Positions 55,966 through 64,000 of a DNA stretch of 64,000 nt are shown here, piece by piece. The notes under the pieces were generated by a model. It was given only the letters and a program-made list of their open reading frames with translations, was not told the DNA's origin and made no database searches. The DNA is from Labia minor (lineage: Eukaryota > Arthropoda > Insecta > Dermaptera > Spongiphoridae), in NCBI GenBank assembly GCA_963082975.1, contig OY720346.1, forward strand, positions 75,074,767-75,138,766, in the 5' to 3' direction. A program made the translations under genes and the position numbers. The first letter of the stretch is position 1. The number at the start of each line of letters is the position of its first letter.

Positions 55966-56545
55966 ACTGGAGTGTCTCCACTCGACTATCTTGCAATTTG
56001 AATTGGATTAAATAAATAATATATTGTATTTAAATTAAATGTAATTAATTATAAATTATAAATTAAAATTAATAAATAATATTTATTAAACCTGCGCATG
56101 TTTGGCTCTATGTTGATGGCACCACGTCACGTGTTGGCGCGTGAGATTTGCAGTGTTAAACAATTAATTCTGGTACATTCAGCGATTGGATCAAACTGAA
56201 ATTCTATATATAGCAGTTTTATACAATTTTTAATCATGTGAACATTTATCAAACATATATCTTTATTTTTACGGTCACTTTAGAAGAAAAAAAATCAAAA
56301 CGTTGTAGGTAATGACCCACTTCCGGTTGAGCTAGATTTCTCAAAAGTTGATAGAAAACTATGAATTTTGAATGATGTCCATGTACCAAATTTCATCATT
56401 CTAGCTCAAACCGTTTTTGCGTAATCTTGGTTACATACATACACCCAGACATTTTTCTCAACCTTAGTGAAAATGATTCAGGAACCTTCAAAACGTATAA
56501 AAACATCAAAATCTCAACATCGAAAATTTTCGTGATCGCAATACC
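55966..56545 (-). mobile_element. HINE-A copy, near full length
   Basis: ACTGGAGTGTCTCCACTCGA and ACTATCTTGC on the left. The right end reaches GATCGCAATACC, after which the terminal hairpin has decayed to AATAATAAAAATAGTAAAA. Confidence 0.83.
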
Positions 56546-56659
56546 AATAATAAAAATAGTAAAAAAACAGTCTTAATTTGAATAGAGATTTTTACTAAAC
56601 CACCAATTATTTTTTTCTCTCAATATAATTATTATATTTCTTCTAATCTGATTTTTCTC

Positions 56660-56970
56660 TATTGTGACACTCACCTTCCCCCCCCCCCTCTCCGAGTTTT
56701 ACTCCGCGTTGTCTCACCCGCTCGCTAAAACTTTTCACAATTGTGTCGACAACTCTCCATAAATTTCTAAACTTTAAAACAACGGTAAAAGGATATTCTT
56801 CATACCGGTTGTAGTTAGGAAAGAGTAATTCCTAATTTCTCTGATGGCCAGATAAGTTTGGCCCAAAGTCTTAAGTCCGTATGACAATAGCGGCAGTTCC
56901 CTCCGAAAAGCCTTTTGTACTTCTCGATTTAATTCTCTCTAAAAAGAGAGAAAGAGAGGGAGAGAGAGAG
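56660..56970. other. Complex island with C tract and (GA)n
   Basis: A ten-base C run near 56680, then CGCGTTGTCTCACCCGCTCG, CATACCGGTTGTAGTTAGG and CAATAGCGGCAGTTCCCTCC, ending in a (GA)n/(AG)n array at 56942-56978. It does not belong to any repeat here. Candidate regulatory or exon-proximal DNA. Confidence 0.35.
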
Positions 56971-56999
56971 AGAGAGAAAAGTTTTTTTTTTTTTTTTTT

Positions 57000-57533
57000 T
57001 TTGACAAAAATCAATCGTAAGATGATACTCCATTGCAAAAGGCAGACTTCTAAAAAAGGGGACTCATTATTTTTGAAATCAGACTCCATTTAAAAGAAAA
57101 TACCAAATTCACCTTAAAGAGAAAATGATATCAAAAAAGATCTAAAAGAATATAAATTAATAAAATCATCGGATATTTTTATATATTATAAAAATGGAAA
57201 ATAGAATATGGTAGAATAGAGAGAGAGAAATGGTCTCATCGTTATCATCCTTTTTTTTTAGAACATTTTATGCATAATAAATCCTTAAAAAATATTATTA
57301 TCTCTCTTCAATTCATTGAAATGGCATTTCTATTTAATTAATGTTATTATTTTTATACAAATTTTAGAATTTTTTTTTTTTTTTAATAATTTAATTTTTC
57401 TTTTTCTAGTTCCAAAATAATTATTTAAATATTATTAATAAAATAAGTAGATATATTATTTTTTGATTTAAATTATATCTAGATATTAAAAAAGAACACC
57501 TTCTCTTAAATCCAATAAGAGATATTATTACGT
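57000..57533. other. AT-rich spacer
   Basis: Nothing recognised. Confidence 0.5.
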
Positions 57534-58135
57534 ATTATCTCGCCAGAGATAGTATTGCGATCACGAAAATTTTCGATGTTGAGATTTTGATGTTTTTATA
57601 CGTTTTGAAGGTTCCTGAATCATTTTCACTAAGGATGAGAAAAATGTATGTGTGTGTGTGTGTGTATGTGTAAGTAGACAAGATTACGCAAACGGTTACG
57701 TTTACGGTTTGAGCTAGAATCATGAAATTTGGTACATGGACATTATTCAAAATTTGTAGTTTTCTATCAACTTTTGAGAAATGTAGCTCATTCGGAAGAC
57801 GACCATTACCTACCATGTTTTCATTTTTTTCATCTAAACTGACCGTAAAAATAAAGATATAGGTTTGATAGTTTTTCACATGATTAAAAATTGTATAAAA
57901 CTGCTATATATAGAATTTCGGCTTGATTGAATCGCTGAAAGTACCAGAATTAATTGTTTAACAGTGCAAATCTCACGCGCCAACACGTGACGTGGTCCCA
58001 TCAACAAAGAGCCAAATATTATTTATTAATTTTAATTTATAATTTATAATTAATTAAATTTAATTTAAATATAATATATTATGTTATTTAATCCAATTCA
58101 AATTGCGAGATAGTCGAGTGGAGACACTCCAGCTT
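57534..58135 (+). mobile_element. HINE-A copy, full length
   Basis: ATTATCTCGCCAGAGATAGT start, CGATCACGAAAATTTTCGAT, a (TG)n array at 57645-57668, and the intact end GCGAGATAGTCGAGTGGAGA with CACTCCAGC. It is the best plus-strand example of the family plan. Confidence 0.9.
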
Positions 58136-58230
58136 AGCGTCGCTGCCTAGTGCTAATTTTCACAGTGAGTCGTTAGATTATCGAGGTTGCGTTGTTTTGT
58201 GTTCGAACTTTAATTTTTTTTTTTTGTTTT
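58136..58230 (+). other. Weak tRNA-like segment
   Basis: GTCGCTGCCTAGTGCTAA and GTGTTCGAACTTT resemble degraded A- and B-box regions, followed by a T run that could end polymerase III transcription. The match is loose. Confidence 0.25.
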
Positions 58231-58672
58231 TAGATTTTTTGAAATGTTCTTTTTTTTCTTTGGATGATATGTTTTGTGAAAAATTATGTGGTATGTTAAA
58301 TAAAAATTTAAATTCAATGTATAACACAAAAGAATATTTAAAAAATTTATGTTTACTAATGAGATATCACAAATTTTGTAAATAGTATTTTGTAATTTTA
58401 ATTCATTTTCAAATAAATATTGTATATTACATAGAACATATTCGTTTCTTAAAGATATGTACATTACATAAAAGAATGTGAAATTTTCCGTTAATTTCTA
58501 GAATTTTTTAATTCCCAATATTCCTCCATTTTTGTGAAAGAAAGCCGACTTACGACAAGAGCCACTATCGACTCATCAGATAGTGATTGATTTTAATTTT
58601 GTTTTTCATAAATTAATTAAATAGTTTATTTTGTTTTAATTGAATACGTTTTTTGTTTGTTTTTTGTATGTA
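58231..58672. other. AT-rich spacer
   Basis: A short complex patch near 58545-58600 has the small inverted pair CCACTATC/GATAGTG. No gene. Confidence 0.45.
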
Positions 58673-59048
58673 GGGTAAAGTATACAGACGTTGGCCCCGA
58701 GGCAGTCATTGGCCCCCTATCACTAAAAGACAATTAATAAGTGATTTTTATTTTAAAAATTGCGCTATTAACTATGGTTATGTAATCGTATGGTTGTATG
58801 GTTGTATAATCACTATAGAATACCTAGGCCAATAATTATAACAGGGGCCAAAAACTGTATTTTTTAGGATTTTTGCGTGCTTATTGAAAATGTCATGAGA
58901 AAATGATTTTTTTTTTATTCATCAAAATGTACATAGTATCTATATTCTGAAAACCTAATTTGACACAGATTGTTCCGCAATTTGCCCAAATATGCATTAA
59001 AAACTACTAGGAATTGCTTAAGGGGGCCAACGACTGTATGCTTTACCC
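58673..59048. mobile_element. TA-flanked MITE, 376 bp
   Basis: Ends GGGTAAAGTATACAG and CTGTATGCTTTACCC form inverted repeats of about 26 bp, continuing into GTTGGCCCC/GGGGCCAAC. TA is on both sides (58671-58672 and 59049-59050). GGCCAATAATTATAACAGGG in the centre is part of a partly symmetrical interior. Confidence 0.88.
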
Positions 59049-59932
59049 TATGTAATAAAATTTTATATTATTTTTGCTTTTAAATGTTTCCTTTGTTCAA
59101 TTTTCTTTTTAAAAAGTAGTATTTTCATAACCCTGGAACCTCTTTTGTGATTGCTATAGAAAATCTTAATTCAATTTGCGTCGCGTTTGTATTTATTTTA
59201 TTTTTTTTTAACGTAACCCCGACGCAAAGTGAAGTATTGGTATACTTAATAATGTTTTTTTATTGTTTATATGGAAATTCCATATTAATTTGTTAGTATT
59301 ATTATCCAATTAATTTGCCCTTAGGGTTAATATTCAAAAAATAAACTTCTTGTCTAGAATTAAGGAATCGATCCATACGATTATCATATAATCTTGGTTT
59401 GGGTGCTTCTTTGTATTGTCTGAGTTTGGTAAAATGTATACATACGTCATGCCTGAAAGAGCAAGAGAACTACCGGCTAATCAATAAACACGTTGGAAAT
59501 TTATATTATTTAATATTAGATGTAATAAAACACTTTGTTCAGGATGAAATTAAGTGCTAACAATTATCAGAAAGAGAGCGAACAGGAGGTCACTAGCCTT
59601 AAGCTTAGTTTCCTTACAATTTTACATAATTAATTAGGTTATTAGAATAAATTATGTATCTTTTATGTTAAACATCCCTTGATTTTAGATTTTAAAGACC
59701 ACACACACAAAGGAGATGTTTTAATATTGTTTTTTCTTTGAATAACCCTAAAATGTTCTATATATATTATATTTTATAAAGTGAAAACTTTTCTGTTTAA
59801 AATTTTGAAAAGTAATAAAAAATATTTTAACGGAATGAAAAAACCTTATTTTAAGAGTATTTTCACTTATTCATTTTAACACAATCAAATTATGAATGTA
59901 TTTAATTATTTTTTAATAGTAATAGTTAAATA
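59049..59932. other. AT-rich spacer
   Basis: A complex patch near 59100-59240 (AACCCTGGAACCTCTTTTG and ACCCCGACGCAAAGTG) and another near 59400-59600. No motif or family. Confidence 0.4.
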
Positions 59933-60608
59933 CGAGGTTTGTTTAAAAGAATAGTTGAATTTTGAATTATTTCGAAAAGTATTTATTTATTCATCAATAT
60001 CCATTTTGTCTCCTTCAAAGTAATTCCCTTAAGATATAATGCACTTATACCAGCGCTTCTTCCAATCGTCGAAGCACTTCTGAAATGCGCTTTTCGGCAA
60101 GCCCATCAGCTCGTTTTTCGATTCCGACTTTATCTCATCCATTGTGGCAAAACGATTTCCTTTCATTGGTCTCTTCAAATTTTGAAATAGGAAAAAGGCG
60201 CAGGGAGCCAAATTCGGTGAATACGGTGGTTGAGGCATGATTACGATGTTGTTTTTGGCTAAAAATCACGAACAGCTGGTGCATTATCCTTGATTCGTTT
60301 TTCCACAATTCCGATCGTTTGAGCCGTATCGCTTCACCCAAACGTTGCATAACTTCCTTATTCCTTATTAAGATTTGGCAAGAACTTATGATCCACCACG
60401 CACGCCATTGCAATCGAAGAAAACAGTGAGCAATACCTTCACATTGGATCAAACTTTGCGCTCTTTTTTCGGCGCTTGTACCACTTATAAACATTTTTTT
60501 GAGACAAAGTAGACTCGCCGACAACATTTTAAGTGCGTCGAGCACTTATGTGTTCCAACATAACAAAAGAAAATTAAAAAATTTACCTTTCCTTTCAAAC
60601 TGACCTCG
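59933..60608 (-). mobile_element. Mariner M1, deleted copy with both ends
   Basis: Ends CGAGGTTTGTTTAAAAG and TTTCAAACTGACCTCG lie within TA. The minus strand carries GTSAEKRAQSLIQ at the deletion junction, RLGEAIRLKRSELWKNESRI, PPYSPNLAPCAFFLF, where alanine replaces the third catalytic aspartate, and a well-kept C-terminus DDWKKRWYKCIIS. 676 bp. Confidence 0.9.
60029..60545 (-). pseudogene. M1 transposase pseudogene with catalytic loss
   Basis: Two overlapping frames. The upstream one holds the DNA-binding tail, the junction and the start of the second catalytic block, cut short (IMHQLFVIF). The downstream one holds PYSPNLAPCAFFLFQNL, MDEIKSESKNEL and the C-terminal tryptophan-rich segment. 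Alanine in place of aspartate makes even a repaired frame inactive. Confidence 0.82.
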
Positions 60609-60654
60609 TATATTTGGAAAAACAATAATATTAAAGTAACTATATTTTGAAAAC

Positions 60655-60915
60655 ACCAAAGCAGAACATTTTACCTTTGAAACCAAATTAAAAAAATTTT
60701 TGAAAAAGTACAAAAATGTTCAAAAGCTTAGTCCAAAAAACGGTTGAGCTTCTTTTTTTTAAGAGGCAAATTAAAAAAATTTTGAAAAAAGTACGTAATG
60801 ACCTAAATATTTCAAAAAACGGGACATATATTAAAAAGGTTAGGAGGACACTTACAAAAGAAGGACAGATCTTACAAATGGAGGACTGTTCTCCCTAAAG
60901 GAGGACGGTTGGTCG
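60655..60915. repeat. Relic with internal short direct repeats
   Basis: The sequence AAATTAAAAAAATTTT-TGAAAAA recurs at about 60685 and 60766. The right part has GGAGGACTGTTCTCCC and GGAGGACGGTTGG. It resembles the interior of the CAGTG-type MITEs, but no ends or duplication were found. Confidence 0.4.
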
Positions 60916-61189
60916 CCTTAATAATATAGTTTATATATAATAAGTAATAAATATAATAAAAAATTTTTTTGAAAAAATTCATTGAATTATTATTATTAAT
61001 ATTATAGTTACTTGAAAAATATGAAAAAATAAAAAAAAATATGGAATTAAATAAATTTAAAAGAACAGGTTGATATTTGATTTATTATAAAAAGTATTTA
61101 ATTAATAATACTTAATGATAATAATAAAGGAAAGGGTCACTAATCAGGATTGTGAAGAATTTTTGCAAGGAATTTAGGGGAAAAAAATG
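60916..61189. other. AT-rich spacer
   Basis: Nothing recognised. Confidence 0.5.
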
Positions 61190-61545
61190 TCTGTTTTTGA
61201 ATTTGCTGCTGACTGAGTGCACTTGAGGGCGCCAAGGGCTTTTGAATCGGCTCACCGATAATGCATTAAATGCAGATATTGACAAACACACTCAGTGTGA
61301 AATGCTAAAAAAACAGCCGTGTGTGCCAGTAAAAAAAAACACGACACTCACCCATACAAGCAGACGCACGCATTCGCTGATAAAACACAGACAGCGACAG
61401 TTGGGCTGTTTTTAAAGGCGAACCATCCAGGAAAACATCCCCCTCACTGCTCTAGAATTTATTTTATTTTTCATTTAAAGCGGATGGCCTATGTCAATTG
61501 GCCATCATTCCATGCCGTCATAACATAATTGGATTTTTATCATAA
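61190..61545. promoter_or_regulatory. Complex island, candidate enhancer or boundary element
   Basis: Non-repetitive DNA with CACTTGAGGGCGCCAAGGGC (CTCF-like core GAGGGCGCC), GATAATGCATTAAATGC, ATATTGACAAACACAC and TTGGGCTGTTTTTAAAGGCG. It differs sharply in composition from the flanks. A 69-codon plus-strand frame across it is not convincing as protein. Confidence 0.4.
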
Positions 61546-61734
61546 TGACTTAAAATACGTAGCAAATATTCACACCAACAAAAACACTGAACAAATAGGA
61601 AAGTGATAAAATTCCTATCCTGTCATTTAATCAAACTAATCTTTACTGTTTCGCGAATTTGTTTTGTTTTTTGTTTTTATTTTTATTTTCAATTATGGAA
61701 TTATTCAAAATATGGAAATAAAAATGACTTATTT
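61546..61734. other. AT-rich spacer
   Basis: Nothing recognised. Confidence 0.5.
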
Positions 61735-61953
61735 CAGTGATTCTCAACCTTTTGTTTTTACCGCGGCACACCTTTAACGGTTTCAAAATTTTTGGCGGCA
61801 CACAAAGAATAAGATAAGTGTAAATGTATTGAATATTGAAAAAAGTGGTTTATTTTTTAGATTCAAATTGAAAAAATTTAGAAATTAAAGTTCAAGAGTC
61901 TCATAATCTCGCGGCACACTAAATTGCCGCGGCACAGTGGTTGAGAATCACTA
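61735..61953. mobile_element. hAT-type MITE, 219 bp
   Basis: Starts CAGTGATTCTCAACCTTTTG and ends GTGGTTGAGAATCACTA. Imperfect 8-bp duplication ACTTATTT/CCTTATCT. The interior TACCGCGGCACACC and GCGGCACACAAAGAATAAG, and AAATTGAAAAAATTTAGAAA, match the 50918 copy. It appears older because its duplication has diverged. Confidence 0.88.
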
Positions 61954-64000
61954 CCTTATCTAAATAAATATTATAACCTACTTATTTTATAATTCAATTG
62001 GAAAATGAAATAGGAAATCAAAATAATTGTGTCAATAGATTTAATTAATTCACTTCTTTTGATATCAGTGAGGTCGATGACATTAAATAAAAATATAATA
62101 CATATATACTAATAATATTTTATAATTTCAATTCTTACTAGAGAATAATAATAATTAATATGTATACCCATATACTATTTAAAAAAATTTGTAATTAGTT
62201 AATGAAAAACAAAGTTTGATTAAGAATAATTTTTTTTTTTTTTTATACAATAGATTTGAATGAAAAACCTATAAAATAAAATATTTTTAGGAATAAAACA
62301 ATATAATTGCTTATTATTTATTATTTTTAAAAAATTAAATATTATAATAATTTAAATATAAAAAAGATGTTATAAAATAACGTTTTTTTTTCATGGAATA
62401 AAAAGAATAAAATAATTTTTCTATAAGCCTGACAAAGTTTATGGATAAATTGCTGCATATTTAAAGAAAAACGTTGGGCTCATTGAGTTTTATTTATTTA
62501 TATGAAACACCATGTCAATTTTTTGTAATAATAAAAATTTTATTCAACTCATAAACGGATAATTTTTTTTATTATGCAATAATATTGATAAATTAAGAGC
62601 TAAGAAATTAATCTTTTATTATTTTTCACTGTAATATACTTATATCAAAGTATGTAACACATTTTAAAAGAATTATTATTTTCTTAAATTTACATATTAT
62701 CAAACAAATCCAAAAGAGTACTAGTAGTGTTACTTGTTAATGAAGAGTTTTAGTGTGGTATGTAAGTATCTATATAAATTATACCTTTAAAGGAATTAAA
62801 TTGCATAGAAATAAAATATAAAACTAAATGCGCCCAACGTTTTTCGTTAATTAGTTATAATTCAATTATATTTCTTCCATACCTACTAGGGATCCATTGA
62901 AATTTTTATAAAAATTTTCAAAAGTCTATCTCAATTTAAAGTTGATGAAAAATCGATTTCAATTTGTCATAAGAGCGAACAGACAGACAGACATGAAGTG
63001 AAATTGATAAAAAAACGTTATGAAATGTTGGAGATACAAACCAACAATGTTATTAAATCTTCTAGTAATGTTTTTTTTCAATTAAAATAATATGTTTAAA
63101 TATTCTAGCAATATTTTGAAGAATTTCATGATAAGTTTAATATAATTAAAAATAAAATGATTATTAAAGATTACCAAAAGATAATTTATACCTACATATT
63201 GTAATATTGATAAGATATAATTTTTAATATAAACTAGAACAATTTTTTACTTTTCTTGTCGCCTACATATATTTTATATAGATATCATGTAATAGGAGAG
63301 AAAACTATTTATATCCGATATTTTGGTAGGCAAATCATGGAATGTTGGCAATGGAACGTGTATGGCATAAGGAGATGCTGCGAATTTTCTCATAACTTGG
63401 AACTGATTATAAAATTTGGAAGACCCAATTATACAATAGTTTAGTCGAAATACCTTGAAATTCGAAATATGACCATATTTTCAAAATTGGTGACCCTTCT
63501 TGCCTTCCAGTGACGTCAGGGTGTTCTCTCCTATGCATTTTGAAAAAAATTTAGGTGAAATAAAATTAACATACAATATAATAAGGCACTATCATTTTTT
63601 ATTTTTTGGTAAGGGCAAGTCCAAGAGATAAATATGTATAATTTTCTACTATTGATTAAATATAAATATATACTTGTATAAAAAAAATGAACGATTTTAG
63701 ATTTTTTGGATTAATGTTTTTTTCATAAATATCTACATTTCTGTAATCCATTCAAGAATTTAACAAATGTTTGTTACAATAAATACTAACACATACAAGT
63801 ATATTACAACTTTAATAGAAATAATTTTTGCACTTGAAATTTATAAAATAAATATTTTCTTAAGATAACTTTTTTATATTATAAAATTTAATTACAAAAA
63901 AGACAAGATGTATTTTAAAAACCTATAACTCTAGAATATATATATATATATATATTGGTTTAGATTTCCGTGAATGTTATTATTATTATTATTATTATTA
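61954..64000. other. AT-rich end of the window
   Basis: No gene or repeat end is recognised, apart from AGCGAACAGACAGACAGAC near 62965, a motif found in many insect repeat tails. A somewhat complex patch at 63310-63550 has a 62-codon frame without a known domain. A (TAT)n array runs to the window edge from about 63978. Confidence 0.45.

Noticed and set aside
57535..57879. 114-codon frame, the second longest in the window
   Set aside because: Antisense to a HINE-A copy. Similar frames arise in other copies (2329-2511, 13965-14216), showing that it is repeat-derived.
1..64000. Viral or endogenous viral sequence
   Set aside because: No frame showed viral polymerase, capsid or envelope-type motifs. 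No long terminal repeats or retroviral-type ORFs were seen.
1..64000. Functional tRNA or rRNA genes
   Set aside because: Only tRNA-like heads with imperfect boxes were found. None folds into a convincing tRNA by eye.

Overview
The window is 64 kb of very AT-rich, gene-poor eukaryotic nuclear DNA, most likely from an arthropod. The grounds are several mariner families with D,D34D-type transposase relics, Helitrons, hAT-, Tc1- and pogo-type MITEs, tRNA-like SINE heads and abundant simple repeats. There is no bacterial gene organisation. I find no complete host protein-coding gene. The best coding candidate is a short GC-rich open segment at 20032-20175 that could be a first exon. Species cannot be fixed from the sequence.

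Most recognisable DNA belongs to three interspersed families. HINE-A has about 20 copies of roughly 430-620 bp, from 2004 to 58135. It begins with ACTATCTCGCC, ends with an inverted copy of that motif followed by a separate terminal hairpin, and carries an internal TG/CA microsatellite. HINE-B has four copies plus one E3-related fragment. It has the same plan with other sequences: an ACCGACCGACG subterminal repeat, a (GTCY)n microsatellite and the terminal hairpin GACCTG-GCCA-CAGGTC. I interpret both as Helentron-associated non-autonomous elements resembling Drosophila DINE-1/INE-1. E3 is a third family, related in its body to HINE-B, with a GAGCC/GGCTC hairpin at one end.

Layout. 0-5 kb: a mariner relic, E3 and HINE-A copies, and a SINE head. 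6.7-9.5 kb: a hAT-like relic holding a pogo-like MITE, next to a HINE-B copy split by a complete Helitron that itself holds another HINE-B. 10-19 kb: HINE-A, HINE-B and E3 copies, a deleted mariner and a fold-back mariner. 19.4-20.2 kb: a GC-rich island. 20.6-31.4 kb: mariners, a SINE, HINE-B copies, a mariner with an internal tandem duplication, and a hAT MITE. 32-35.6 kb: a run of HINE-A copies in one orientation. 35.8-43.5 kb: islands of complex sequence between HINE-A copies. 44-54.3 kb: nested hAT, HINE-A and Tc1-like elements with perfect target duplications. 54-64 kb: E3, HINE-A, a TA-flanked MITE, a mariner, and a complex island near 61.2-61.5 kb.

The islands at 19.4, 21.9, 35.9, 37.2, 39.1, 43.1, 49.3, 56.7 and 61.2 kb are richer in G+C and in complex sequence. 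They are the most likely places for exons, promoters or enhancers of a neighbouring host gene. Nothing in the window shows genes acting together as a pathway. Its story is layered transposition, with insertion order readable from nesting and target-site duplications.
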